Assembly: GCA_025024175.1 (NCBI GenBank)
Contig: QCXZ01000086.1
Span: 62,001-126,000, forward strand
Direction of reading: 5' to 3'
From: Rhyzopertha dominica
Lineage: Eukaryota; Arthropoda; Insecta; Coleoptera; Bostrichidae
DNA: 64,000 nt
Shown here: positions 47,256 through 59,264 of the stretch, piece by piece
Layout of the letters: every line of letters starts with the position of its first letter
Position numbering within the stretch: position 1 is the first letter of the stretch
Notes under the pieces: generated by a model
Database searches by the model: none
Seen by the model: only the letters and a program-made list of their open reading frames with translations
Told to the model about the DNA's origin: nothing
Made by a program: the position numbers and the translations under genes

Positions 47256-47290
<35 letters not shown>
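47150..47290 (+). repeat. (TTA)n microsatellite at a probable LINE 3' end
   Basis: About 11 TTA units at 47257-47289, preceded by TGCACAATAAATAAC and a GC-richer non-coding stretch, the same arrangement as the LINE tail near 44.78 kb. No coding remnant is visible immediately upstream. Confidence 0.5.
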
Positions 47291-47799
47291 ATCTGTGTCA
47301 GATATGTTTGTAACCCAAAAATATGTTTAGTGTTTCTGTTGTTCGTATAATTTTTGCTTCTGTTTAAGTTTTTGAATATTATTTATTTTTTGGTTTTTAT
47401 AACCTTGACATGTCGATTATTTGATATATTTTGTGTTTTCTTAATTGCCGAAATTTTGTTGCGAATTGGTGCTGTCTGTTGTGTAGGTTGGTGTAATTCT
47501 TTATGTGGTCCAAAACTGCGTGTAATTCTCTTATAGAAATAGTCTGTATCGTTTAACCCTGAGGTTCGTTAATCATTCGCTTCTTTGTAGAACTCCGGAT
47601 TTTATTATGCTCGTGGTTAACTTTTTGCTGGAATTTGTATTCGTGTCACTACCTGAGTTTTACAACTTAAATTAATACATTGTACATTGAAAATTGTGCA
47701 TTCGTTACAAATCAAACAGAAGCATAATAAAACCCAGAGTTTCACAAACTAAATGTAAAGATTGAACAATTATGCAATTGATTAAAGGACATACAGATT

Positions 47800-48071
47800 T
47801 TACCCTTTATTTCTTTTATAAACTTTTTGAGATTGGATAATTCTTTAGCCTGCCCCTGCTCGGCCTGGTGGTTGGTGGTTATTAACGCCAACGTCATGAA
47901 TAAACTGACGATGGTCCTGTTCAGAGACAGCGCAGTATGGGATTCCCGATCAGGATGGGAAAGCGTCCTGCCAGGACGAATCAGTAGCGACTGAAGCTTT
48001 GTGCGACTAGGGCGCGTTCCCTTCAGCAGAAGCCGACTATCCACGTGGTAAGTACAATGTGTTTGGCTCAA
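47800..48071 (-). other. GC-richer open frame on the minus strand, identity unknown
   Basis: A minus-strand frame of about 100 codons covers a GC-rich block (47840-48070) in AT-rich DNA. An internal ATG gives MTLALITTNHQAEQGQAKEL followed by a lysine-rich segment and a donor-like AAAGG|GTAAAA near 47800. It could be the first exon of an unknown gene or a decayed repeat. No family resemblance. Confidence 0.2.
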
Positions 48072-48590
48072 CTTGTGCGATTAATGGCAATGTGATGGGG
48101 CGCCGCTTTTACGTTTGTGTACATGTTTTTTTACTGGAACACAGGCGTGGTGGTTCGCCAGTGTGGAATTTTTGGAATTTGGTAAAACAAAGTGTTCACT
48201 TCCTTTAGTATTAAAAAAAATTATTCAAACACAAGGCAACCTTTGATAATCGATGAGTTTCAATACTGTAAATTTTATATAGGGTGTCTGGAAAAGAATG
48301 GGACACAGAGCAGGGCCAGACCGATTTAGGTAATTTATCTTAGTATCATCTTGCTTTTTCAAGAAGTTATGGGTTCGTGAAGTCAGATTTTTTTTAATAT
48401 CACACAAAAGAGTTTTCATCAGTATGACCAAATCAGATTCAGTGTTTGTCTTTAATATCGGAAATAAAGGGTTCTGTGTACGCCCATCTCGTAAACTTAT
48501 TCTTTCAATTAATTTTTTTTGGATCGATACCTTTTAGAAAGAAGACAATTAATTTGAGCTGATTTTAGAATAATTTCATTAATATGAGAA

Positions 48591-49029
48591 CTATAACATA
48601 TTTGGGTAGCTACCCAAATCACGAAATTTAACCAAGTTAGCCAGTTTGCAATCTCTAAAAAAATAGTCGTTAGTGTTAATTTGTGGTTTACCGCTAAGCC
48701 TTAAGACTGAACACTTAGCTACATTTAATTCTAATTGATCAACTTCACACCACTTTACAATGGGATCTGTACCTTCTTGTATCAAAGTATTGTCAGTGTT
48801 AACAGAAACCCTTTCAAAAGTTATTGGCAAACAGCAATATTTGACGCTTGGCTACTCGTACTACACCATTGAAAGGTATGAGTACTAAGTACTGTTTGCG
48901 ATCTGACAAATACAATCTTATCCAGGATAAATAAACAAAACAACAAGTCAACAAATGTACATCCTCTAAGGAATTTAAAATGTAATTTGTGAACAAAAAA
49001 TGATTTATTGAAGTAGAACGACCCTTCAT
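48591..49029 (-). mobile_element. LINE reverse transcriptase remnant
   Basis: On the minus strand the fragments GFMKGRSTSINHF, then RVSVNTDNTLIQEGTDPIVK and WCEVDQLELNVAKC, follow the order of a Jockey/CR1-type RT around and after the catalytic box (which itself is lost in an internal deletion). Frames are broken between the pieces. Confidence 0.65.
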
Positions 49030-51470
49030 AAAACCGTGTTGCTCATCTACTATGATTACATCTTAATAATTATAATAAAATATTTATTACCAAACCAAAT
49101 TATAAGCAGAAATAATATTGCAAAATAAAAGAAATGGAAGAATGAATCTGATAAATGGTTGCTGATCTTCTATGCAGCCAAGAAATGGTGCCATAAAATA
49201 AAACATTAATTAATTTTACACACGTCGTACTAAAGGAGAAAATGAGGAAGAATAAAAAAATAGTGACGAAAGAAAGGGAAAAGTTGGAAAAAATTAAATT
49301 TGATTTGCATCACAGTTATATATTTGTGAATAAAAAATTTATACTGAGACATCATTTGCCGTCTTACTTGAAGATTTAATATTCCCGCAAGACATAGTGA
49401 AGTGAGACTTGTTGATTGTGTTAGCTATGCAGAATGATAAACTTTGTTTGAAAATATCTTTACCATGTTTGAGTATACCAAACATGTTCTTACGTCTTCT
49501 ATTAATGTTGTGTACGGTCACAGCAAAATTTAATTTTATGAAACAAATATGCAGGAGTTTTGAATTTGATAATTTTAAAGAAAAATACTAATTGCGTCTG
49601 TCAAACATACCCAGCCATCTGATGTCCTTGAATTTATGTGATATTCTACAATCTCAGACATGAATTTTGTGCTTTTATCCACGGCAAGAAGATATGGACT
49701 ATACAAAACATCACAATAATTGAAGTGGGAGAGTACCTACCAATGAATCACATAATAACTTCTTAGTCTGCACTGAAAGAAGATGTCTAAAAGTATATGT
49801 TGATGAGATGAGTAACATCTTTTATCATATAATTTACATGTTCATAAAATCATAAAATTTCACAGAGTATAGGCAATATAAACTTGTGATTAAGCATATC
49901 GAAGGCATTTGAGTGATCCAGTAGTATTAAGACTTAAGCCTACTTTCATTTTTGTATAGGAAGCTATCCATAGTTCAGGTATATACCCTTGATTTAAACA
50001 ACTAAAACTGCATTTAATTTGCTATAAAAAAGGTATTTTTTCTGAACATCGGAAATATCTACCATGTTTAAATAAATGTGTTTTAACCCCAGAAAGTTTA
50101 ATTCTGGGACTACCGCTTTTTACTTTATATACACTTATCTCATCTGGAGACCACCGCAGATGATAAGCAAGTTATGTATCTATTATTTCAGTAACGATGA
50201 GGTGAACTATATCAATAACAAAATTAATGAATTCGTCTAGAGCTGCCTGAGGTTCTTCAAATTAATCTAGACGCTTTTTTTGGCCTGAAATTGCAAAAAC
50301 AGCTACAAATTAATTTTATCTTATTGTCAAAAATGCATGGTACGTAGCACATACATTAACGCAGTAATTTCATTACCTTAAAAGTGTCTGGATGATAATT
50401 TTAATACAAATGTATCCTTTATCCACACTTCGTATAGTTTAATTAAAATAAAACAAAACTAAGATCTTTTTACTACGTTTTTGATCCATTCCACAAAAAT
50501 AAAGATATCACTGAAACGGTCGATTTTAGGTTTTGAAAGCAACTTTTATTCCATGAATACTACGCTTAGAGCAGCGGGGGTCGTTAGGGCGTAAGTGTCG
50601 CAAATAGAGATGCCCCCTCGTTCCCGAAAGTATCCGCGTTAAATCTGTGCAGTTCTTATNTATATGCAAATAAACGAGGTCCCATTTGCAGTCCTTGANC
50701 TCGCAACGTTGCTTATACCCTTGTTATCGAGCATGACGTTTACCAAACCAGGTGTTTGATTTTCGGATCAAACTGTTCGGCCCATTTCTCGGTCCACCTG
50801 TGATTCCTGCTACGTGATGAACGATGTACATAGCAAACTGCGAAATGCATTTAACAGAGCTGCAGATTTGTGGTATCAACGTGATAAGTCATGCGTGAAT
50901 TTCTATGCTAGGTACAATACTAATAACGGCGATGGAATACAAGGTGAGGAAAACTATCTTTACAAGCTGGACGAGCTTTTCGTCAGAAAAGTAGATACTT
51001 TCAGAATCTAACTGTTTTTTTAAGACGTTTTAATCATTTTGAACTTCCCCCGTATCACTGAAATTCTCTTTGTAATTTTCTTTGTTAAGTAGCGTCTGCA
51101 TTTCCACTGGAATATGTTTCTTGGCGATCAGTTAAAGTTTTTGATATATACTTTTAATATGTTACCTATACTTCACTGTAAGAATCATATTTGTTGTAAT
51201 TTTAATAATAATAAGGCGAAGTCTAGCTAACAGCTATTCAACTTAACCCAATAATAGAATACTATGAGAAAACTAGTGGCTAGATTAGAAAGATAGAATA
51301 CATCACTACAAATCAAACACTCTCAATGAAATAATTATTGACATTAATCTTAAAAGAAGTGATTTTCAAAGTTTTGAATATATCAGTGTGTATCAGATTC
51401 GTTTTCTTGCATTCATGTTTTTTTTATGTTCATATACGATACCGTTAGTGTTCCATAATTTCTTCTAAAA
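49030..51470. other. no gene recognised
   Basis: AT-rich with probable LINE debris. A GC-richer block at 50560-50840 precedes an open frame of 65 codons (50814-51011) without known features. Single Ns near 50660 and 50698. Confidence 0.35.
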
Positions 51471-52855
51471 GTATGATAAAATATCGTATTTTTATATAAA
51501 TGCATGTTATCCGCGATGCTTTTGATATATAATCTGAATTCGGAATAGATCGAAGATCTTAGTTACCTTTGGCCAAGGTACGCCGTGCAGTCAGTGCCCA
51601 AGCGTCAGTTGACTTATCGGATAGCGTTGGTTTCGTTGCAGTTCTCATTATTAGGCAAAAATTGCGTGCGAATCGTTGAAATCAAAGACTAAATTAGTGT
51701 TAGTGGATGATTTAGAGCACACAGCAATCGGTGTCGGTGGTAATTTCGTAGTTAGTGACGATTCTGTGGATAATTCTGAACAATAAGTGTGTACGTGGAT
51801 GGTACGATTTTATGACGCCGGAAGCTATTGTCGAAATTGCTCCAAAAGGTAGGATTTTACATTAAATAGCTGTAATGTGTTTTAGTTGACTGATATATAG
51901 CAGATTGTTCGAATTAGTTAACGTGCTCGTGTTCTTTTATAGTGACATGCTTTTTGCAGCTAATTACATATTTACTGCGTTTAATCTAATGCAATATTGG
52001 ATACCGTTGGTGTAGCAAACGTACTTTTAAATCTATATTAGGTATTTCATGCTCAACATAGGTAAGCGCTGGATTTTCAAAGATCATAGTCACCTTTGGC
52101 CAGCGCACGCTGTTCGGTTAGAGCTCAAGGGTCAGTTGACTTTTCAGTACAGCGTCGGTTTCGTTAGATTTCTAATTAAGCCAAAATTATGCGTGAATCG
52201 GTTAAATCAAAGACAAATCGGTGTTGGTGAGTGATTTTGTGCATGCTAGTATCGGCCTGTGGTGGTTTCGTATGATAAATTACCGTACTTTTATATAAAT
52301 GCTTGTTTTCCGTTATCGTTTTGATATATAATCTGAATTTGGAATAGATCGAAGATCCTAGTTACCTTTGGCCAACGCACGCCCTGCAGTCAGTGCCCAA
52401 GCGTTAGTTGACTTGTCGGATAGCGTTGGTTTCGTTGCAGTTCTTATTATTAGGCAAAAATTGCGTGTGAATTGTTGAAATCAAAGACTAAATTAGTGTT
52501 AGTGGATGATTTAGAGCGCGCAGCAATCGGTGTCGGTGGTAATTTCGTGGTTAGTGACGGATTCTGTGGATAATTCTGAACAATAAGTGTCTACGTGGAT
52601 GGTACGATCTTATGATGCTGGAAGCTATGGGCGAAATTGCTTCAAAAGGTAGGATTTTGCATTAAATAGCTGTAATGTGTTTTAGCTGACTGATATATAG
52701 CAGATTGTTTGAATTAATTAACGTGCCCATGTTCTTTTATAGTGACATGCTTTTTGGAGCTAATAACACATTTACTGCTTTTAATCTAATGCAATACTGG
52801 ATACCGTTGATTTAGCAAATGTACTTTTAAATCTGTAATAGGTATTTCATGCTCA
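51471..52855 (+). repeat. tandem promoter/first-exon-like units
   Basis: Unit 1 (51471-52055) and unit 3 (52270-52855) are about 585-bp near-identical copies in direct orientation, 799 bp apart. Between them (52060-52269) lies a shorter, more diverged copy of the central part. Each full unit has a TATATAA-rich stretch, CACCTTTGGCC/TACCTTTGGCC, the motif CAGTCAGTGCCCAAGCG(T)CAGT or similar, an ATG (51811 and 52612 regions) opening 12 codons, and a donor AAAAG|GTAGGA at equivalent places. The pattern fits a duplicated promoter plus short first exon, of a host gene or of a retrotransposon with tandem 5' UTR monomers. Confidence 0.7.
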
Positions 52856-53281
52856 GATGCTATTTCTAATAGATCCATATGATTTTTTGGGTCATTTGAG
52901 CCTTAATTGCCTCACGAATTTAACCATTAGGCCATTTGGCATAATTTAATACGTAAATAAAATGACATTAAAAAATACATAGAGAAGTAGGTAGATAAGC
53001 ATTTGCAGTGTGATCAGTTAGCGTACTGCTAGTACTTAATAATATTCCTTTTGACTGCAGTTAACACTTGTTAAATACGTGGAGTTAAGGAGGTCAGTTC
53101 CAAAAATAACAAAAATGTCGACCAGTATCAATATAGTTATCATCTGTAGACTCCAGTGAAACTGAAAGAATTCCGAACTTACAGACGATAACTTTTTGTC
53201 TGAATTAAAAACAATAACGAACACACGTGTGACAACAACTAGTAATCACTAAACTAATAACACCAACACACGTTAAAACTT

Positions 53282-53850
53282 GTATCATCAAAAACAGTAT
53301 ATAAAACATGCAAAAACATCGTCACGATTGACGCGGTTTTATCAGGTTTAATAATTTGAATCTTTCAATTCGCGTTAAATTGTCATTAACTAGTCCACTG
53401 TTATGCTTTTTCCTGTAGATAGCTTCCAAAACATATAAATTGTGGTTTCTGGATTCCCTTAGGAGCTCCAAGTGTTCAATGTCCATCTCAATATTAAATC
53501 TAATGCCTATATTCCGTTTAGTCATTTGTCACATTTGTATGCAATTTATTTTTTAAGATACCTGACTGTTCTAGGTTCTTTATCANCAAATTTTGTAANC
53601 TTTTTGAACAGATTGTTAATTTTATGACTATGATGGGTGGTAAGTTACCTTAACATATGTTTTATCATGTCATTTGCATGAGGTGTTTAAAGTACTCGTG
53701 AAGACCTTGTTATGTTTCCTTTTGAACTTTTTATGGATATTAAGCACAAACTGTTGGTTAAATCCGTTCATTCTAGGTAGGGAATAGATATAATCCAGCT
53801 CTACTCTTCAGACAAAAGTATATTATATAAACGATGAAACATGCAATTAA
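53282..53850 (-). mobile_element. Penelope-like 3' fragment (copy A)
   Basis: On the minus strand an open frame at 53525-53322 reads MDIEHLELLRESRNHNLYVL then EAIYRKKHNSGLVNDNLTRI, the segment found after the GIY-YIG core of Penelope-like elements. Weaker RT-thumb-like frames extend to about 53850. Two single Ns are near 53586 and 53599. The downstream sequence matches copy B at 54.1-54.3 kb in opposite orientation. Confidence 0.55.
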
Positions 53851-54149
53851 ATGCTGATTGTTTGTATTAAAAAAATAATTGGAAGACTGGTGGCAATAAT
53901 TATTAGTTTCTATACATATCAAAGGTAAAAGTTCCTTATTTAAAAGTAATAAGTAAGTCTAAAAATGGAAGAACGTTTTCAATGCATTTTTCATCACTAA
54001 TTTTTTAAATTATTTTTAATATTATTTAGGAATAAATCAGCTATAAAATGTGATAATGGGTTACTCATAGAAGTACCAAAAGCCTGCCTGTAATATTTGT
54101 TATTAAATGAAAAGACGTTTTGATTCATACATAAATTGGTTAACTCTAG

Positions 54150-54335
54150 ATATTCAACTAGCTAAACATATTATTGAGAATGGACATTACTTTGATAGTG
54201 AAGACATGGAGCTCCTAAAGGAACCCAGAAGCTACAATTTAGATGTTTTCGAAGTTATCTACATGAAGAACACATAAAGAAAGATTCAATTTATTTGACA
54301 TCAATCGTGACGATGTTTTGCAAGTTTTTATGTAT
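54150..54335 (+). mobile_element. Penelope-like 3' fragment (copy B, inverted relative to copy A)
   Basis: Reads LAKHIIENGHYFDSEDMELL then KEPRSYNLDVFEVIY, paralogous to the peptide of copy A. The following TCAATCGTGACGATGTTTT is the reverse complement of sequence at 53308-53327, so the two fragments form a divergent inverted pair about 0.6 kb apart. Confidence 0.55.
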
Positions 54336-54930
54336 TGTTTTTGTTGTCTCACTTTTTGTATACGTTTTATAGCGATGTGAAGTTTGTTGTAAAAAGCAGA
54401 CCTCACAATCTACGGTGTAGACTAAACTTATAAAAAGAAAAAATTTTATCTTTATAAGACAATTAAAAAATGTTTCGTATACTTCTAATATTTTTCAAAG
54501 CTCTGGTTTAGTCAACTTCAGATTTTATTTATTTATTTTTGTTAATACTATCAGGTCTACAGGAACAAAACCCAAAAGCGATTGATTTACTACAATATCC
54601 AATATTCGAGTAAACAGTTTCCACATAACAAAATACTAGACCTAATTGAGTAATTTTTGAAATGTCTGTGGTATCAACGACAACAGAAAAAATGAACTAC
54701 CGCTAACTTCACTAATAATTCCTTGCTTGACTGAATTTCCTAATATATTTGTTATTTCGTTTTGATTTTAATTTATCCAATCATTAAAACCTTAACTAAG
54801 AGCGTATTGTTTTCAGAATAACTAACAAGGCTAACAATAATACTTATCAATATTTTCGAATAACACAGCCACCTCCTAGCAGTTTCTAAGCTAGATTAAG
54901 TAATTTTTGTGTATATTAGCTCTTCGAGCC
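54335..54930. other. no gene seen
   Basis: AT-rich, repeat-poor to the eye. Confidence 0.4.
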
Positions 54931-55400
54931 TTGAAGTTCCATGACTTTGTCTACTACTCCTTTCCATTCTTCCTTGTCTCATCTTCTAATTCTCTTCTGC
55001 AATCAGTCGCTTACCATCTGCTGATATTGGTTTTGTTCTCTGTCTGAATTAACATTATATTTGTTAATGCTTTCGTTCCTTGTACCTGGTACTACCTGAT
55101 CAAGCAGTACTTTAACCATAAAATGCAAAATCTGCATCACGTCTTGTTATTCAGTGCCTTCCATGTACCCTTCTGAATTTCTTAACGTTCAAAATACATA
55201 CTCACTAAAAATGTTGCATGCCTTTTTGCAAAATCTATTTAAAAGTCTGCCATTTTCATTAGTGCTATCATGTCTCGAAAACTTGCCTATCGTTGGTCTA
55301 TAAATATCCTCCCTTCCTATTTGGGCATTAAAATCTCCTAATACTACCATTATATTTGTAGTTACATTACCTTAATTTTAACTTACAAATGTCTTGACTA
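54930..55400 (-). mobile_element. LINE endonuclease fragment
   Basis: On the minus strand a frame reads MVVLGDFNAQIGREDIYRPT then SRHDSTNENGRLLNRFCKKA, the APE-type endonuclease of craniofacial-type/RTE-like insect LINEs (GDFNAQIG, then a DNG..L..F segment). Decayed downstream frames reach to about 54930. Truncated. Confidence 0.7.
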
Positions 55401-56377
55401 AATCTTTCTCTAAAAAGGACAGTTCTAATTCTGGAACAACAATTTGTTGAGTTTTTCAATAATATCAAAAACTTGCTCATTATTATGTAATCAAATATTG
55501 TATTAATGAATCTTATACATAAATTTAATTTTGAACTACTGAAAGTTGACGGTTTAGTTAGAGAGGAAACATTACTAGTACTTTCACGAAAAATGCCTTA
55601 ATTTTTGGTGGTCCGTTTTTCTTCTAGTTATATTATGCTTACAAGACATAATAAAGTAATTCGTAAAGATATTCGTGGTAAAATAAAATAATATTTTTCG
55701 ATAACGCAGGTACTCTTTCCTAGAGTTTTGTAGGCATGGGTGGACATAACAAGCTTTCGATCACAGGTGAAATAATTTTTGAGAGATGTAAGAAAGATAC
55801 ATGCCGTGTAGCTGTAGCGGAAAAAATCCGCGGGCGATCATCTAAAATTGTGATATAGTCTATTATGAAAATTTAAAACCTCACTGAAAATTAAATTTAA
55901 ACACTTTGCTATAATTATTTGTAACAAGGCGAATTTACATATGAAACAACTAGTCTAATAATATTACAACTCTCCTTTATACATATATCTTAGAAAAACG
56001 GTTAAGTATAGGTGTAAAATTCATAAGCAGAATCTGTTTTTTAAGTTGTTTCAACCTTATCTAACGAATAACAGTATCAATCAATTTGAATTGAAGTGGA
56101 AGACATTGAATTATAAGTAATTCATTATTTAACAATAATGTTTATAATTAAAAATAATACATCAGATGTACAAAATACATCTCTAAAAAAATAATGTATA
56201 AACCGCATTAAAACTTATTCTGGGTAAGCTGTAATTATAAAATGTCTCTTAAAGTTTAAACATTTCATACACACTTGGTCTCTTTGCGAATGTTATATTA
56301 TATCAGGGGAAATAAGTTTCGGTACAATTCCTGAGTCGTGACTTTCGATATCCCCGAAGGTGGGTCTATATAAGGTT
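55400..56377. other. no gene seen; promoter-like end before the gap
   Basis: AT-rich. The last 60 bases before the gap (56310-56377) are GC-richer and contain GGGTCTATATAAGG, a TATA-like motif, possibly a cut-off promoter or LTR. Confidence 0.3.
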
Positions 56378-56477
56378 NNNNNNNNNNNNNNNNNNNNNNN
56401 NNNNNNNNNNNNNNNNNNNNNNNNNNNNNNNNNNNNNNNNNNNNNNNNNNNNNNNNNNNNNNNNNNNNNNNNNNNNN
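56378..56477. other. assembly gap (100 N)
   Basis: Exactly 100 Ns, the usual placeholder for a scaffold join of unknown size. Sequence order across it should not be assumed. Confidence 0.98.
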
Positions 56478-56859
56478 AGTTTGTCTCTGGTTATTTAATT
56501 CCTTATCACAAGTTTGACAGATACGCTATTTTTGACGCCTGAAAATTATTTTGTAAAATGTCATTTTGGTCGTCTTACTTATTTCTCCCCTGCTTATACG
56601 TATTGTAACACTGCTACACGTCTGTCTGGTCTAATTAAGAAGGGTTGTTTAATTTTCGTTTCTTTTCTCCAAAATTTGTTGTGTGTTTCACCTTATTTTT
56701 TAAATAGACCTCATCGTAAAACGGCTTCCTCTTTTCATTGTATTGTTCAAATATTCATTTCTAAATCGAATTGCGGTTGTTTTTCGTAAGGACCCTATAG
56801 CAAATGAAATGATGAAAATGCCACCGACGAATAGATAGAGTGATTGTTGATAACTATAG

Positions 56860-57070
56860 CAGAGATCATCTATTTTATTTAATTTACAAAATTATTTTGA
56901 AATTTTCTGTCTTCATCACAAACAACCTTTTGCGGAATGTTATGATGAGATAGAAAAAACCTAAACTTATTTAGAATCGTACCTTCTTTAATTAGATACG
57001 CTTGTGTGACTTCATACTTGTTTGACCCATCGTCGTCAGAATCTTCCACAAAAACCTGCCAAAAGTACTA
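56860..57070 (-). mobile_element. possible integrase-like retroelement scrap
   Basis: On the minus strand a 60-codon frame reads VEDSDDDGSNKYEVTQAYLI then FRFFLSHHNIPQKVVCDEDR and KFQNNFVN. The H(N)IP..V..D.D..F.N pattern recalls the central part of LTR-retrotransposon integrases (IP..I..D....F.N). Too short to be sure. Confidence 0.3.
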
Positions 57071-57449
57071 GGTTTATAAAGGAAGAATTTGACCACCTCT
57101 ATATATCTTTTAGATTTTGTGACACTTGCATCAGATGTGTCCTAAATACTTTTTTTTACGTTTTTCACCATAACCTACAGGTTAGTCGCAAAAATTATGT
57201 TCTGGTTAATTCAATAACATTTTTTGCAAATTTCCAAGAACAACAAATTTAAATTGAATTTGATATGATTACATTGCCAGTCTTCCTGTGTAAAGCGGTT
57301 TTTGTCGTGATTTAAAGTAATTTTAGATACAGGAAAAGTCAGAGAATAACATAATAAAAGCATAGATGTTTTGGAAAATTTTGCGAAATACGTATTCGTT
57401 AAAAAGCAGTAGCTAATTACTACAGGGACCATCATTGTCCTGAAATTCT

Positions 57450-58140
57450 TCTATGGGTTTTTTTTAATTTGTTATAGAGAAAAATTACAAAACCAAACTC
57501 TATTTTATTTGTGAAACACTACGACCCAAAAATATTTTAAATTCTACAGAGCGTTCCATCTACTGTTTTGCTTAAAGTAACCTAACTAATATCTCGCAAA
57601 GTAAAATTGACAGCGACGTGTGGTATAAACGGGAACATCTTTCTAGTTAAGGTTTGACAGTAAATTAGGTCTTGCTAGTTTGACATAAAGTTCATAAATA
57701 AAAGCCAAACAATCCTTTAACAGTCATTAAAAATACTTAGTTGCAATTACCTGTGAATCAAAGTGAAATCTGCACTATATAAATTAGTGGATATGGTGTT
57801 TACTATGGAAGAATGCCAGAAATAATGTTTTTGTCTGCTCTCTTGCACAAACAAAAATATACTGTTCGAGGTCTTCTAAGTACTTGTGCAAAAATTTTTG
57901 GCTTTTTCTGGGCAAACTAGAAGGGTACACTGAAAAGTACTTATTACAAAAAGCATTTAGAATAGAAAAAACTCTATTTATAGTATAAAGAGTGTGGTTG
58001 AAAATGCAAACGTCAGCACCAGTTAAATTATTAGTGCAATTGGTACAATTCTACTATCTTCAGCATATCAAATACATCATGCGTAAAATACAACTCTTTT
58101 TTAACCAAAGGGCCTACTTCAGTCTCCAAACCCTAAATAA
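57450..58140. other. no gene seen
   Basis: AT-rich intergenic sequence with no structure I can support. Confidence 0.4.
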
Positions 58141-58149
58141 TAACTAATA

Positions 58150-58415
58150 ACTGGACGTGTGCAATGTAAACACGGCTTTTTTGAATGCCAAGGTGGCCAT
58201 GGAAAACGCCGAGAAGTCAGTCACGCGGCTAAGCGTCAGTAGCCCTGGAAAGCCCGGCGTGCGCGTGCAGCTTCCCAAATTTTCACAAAAATTGGGTGGA
58301 AATATCGAACTGCGGTGTGAAACAGACGGTTTCGTAGTGATTTAGTGACGTGGTGCTTCGACTAATCTAATTTTGGTTACCTTATCGGGTTAGCACGGGA
58401 AGAGATACCGGTGAG
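58150..58415 (+). promoter_or_regulatory. CpG-rich island with possible first exon
   Basis: A sharp GC-rich patch at 58180-58340 in AT-rich DNA. It contains GAAGTCAGTCACGCGG and AAGCGTCAGT (initiator-like TCAGT motifs) and ends in a donor-like CCG|GTGAGT at about 58411. A 57-codon frame (MENAEKSVTRLSVSSPGKPG onward) stops before that donor, so the exon would be mainly 5' UTR. Which gene it would serve is unknown; it would lie to the right. Confidence 0.35.
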
Positions 58416-58419
58416 TTTA

Positions 58420-59110
58420 GTTATTACTTTTTATCGCGTAGGAATCGCGTTGAAACACCTTGTATAGGTAAATTACGCACTTGTTCGTTGCGTTTATGTG
58501 ATTGCAGTTTCTAAATTCGTTTAAATAGCATGGTTTAATTAAGTTTTGTACGATAAATGCTTCGCCCAGTTCAAAATGCGGTAAAAAACTTGCATGGATG
58601 CGGAGGTAAAAACGCTACGACGCGGTGCTGGTTTTTTCATACGCCAGCGGTCGTCAAACGGTTAAATAATCTAAAACTCTTTGTTTCACTTATACGGCAT
58701 GGGATTTTTAGTATTGTAGTTAGCTTTGCTCACATAGGTAAATACTTTCGTGATGTTGGATATCCAAAAACTAAATACCAGCACAGAGGTTTTAAAACAT
58801 AATTCAGTAATTTTTATCTGTATCACCATAATAAACAAGAACTACGTAGCAGGTTTCTACACTGCAATTTTTTGTCACTATTTAATTCATTTATTTACGT
58901 ATAAATGTATTCCATGATCTGACCTATTTATGTTTGTAAATCACTATTGCCGTCTACATTAGTAGCTTCTTCCATAAAATTACTTTTAAAGCAAGTTTTA
59001 ATGGCACGATCAAGGTTTTTAATAATGAGTGGAATTAACAATAAATCCCAATGTTGAGTTGGCAATTCGAGTTTCTTAATGATATAATGTGTTGATTATA
59101 TATTATATTT
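58420..59110. other. no gene seen
   Basis: A frame at 58557-58802 is open and slightly GC-richer at its start, but resembles nothing. Confidence 0.35.
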
Positions 59111-59114
59111 CCTG

Positions 59115-59260
59115 ATGCATGGAAGATTTCTGTTGTCAGGCCGCAAGCCAAACTACCCATTTCCACAGAGCTTAAGGACACCAGGCCTATTAACATTTTA
59201 CCAATTCTTTTAAAAGTAGACTTTTCAAGAGCATTCGATACTGTTAATTATTAGATACTT
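59115..59260 (+). mobile_element. LINE RT fragment with internal deletion
   Basis: Broken frame reads FPDAWKISVVRPQAKLPIST, ELKDTRPINILPILLKVDFS and RAFDTVN. It has the Jockey-like order P..W....V.P, then RPI..LP, then DFS.AFD, with about 60 residues missing between the last two blocks. Confidence 0.65.
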
Positions 59261-59264
59261 TACG

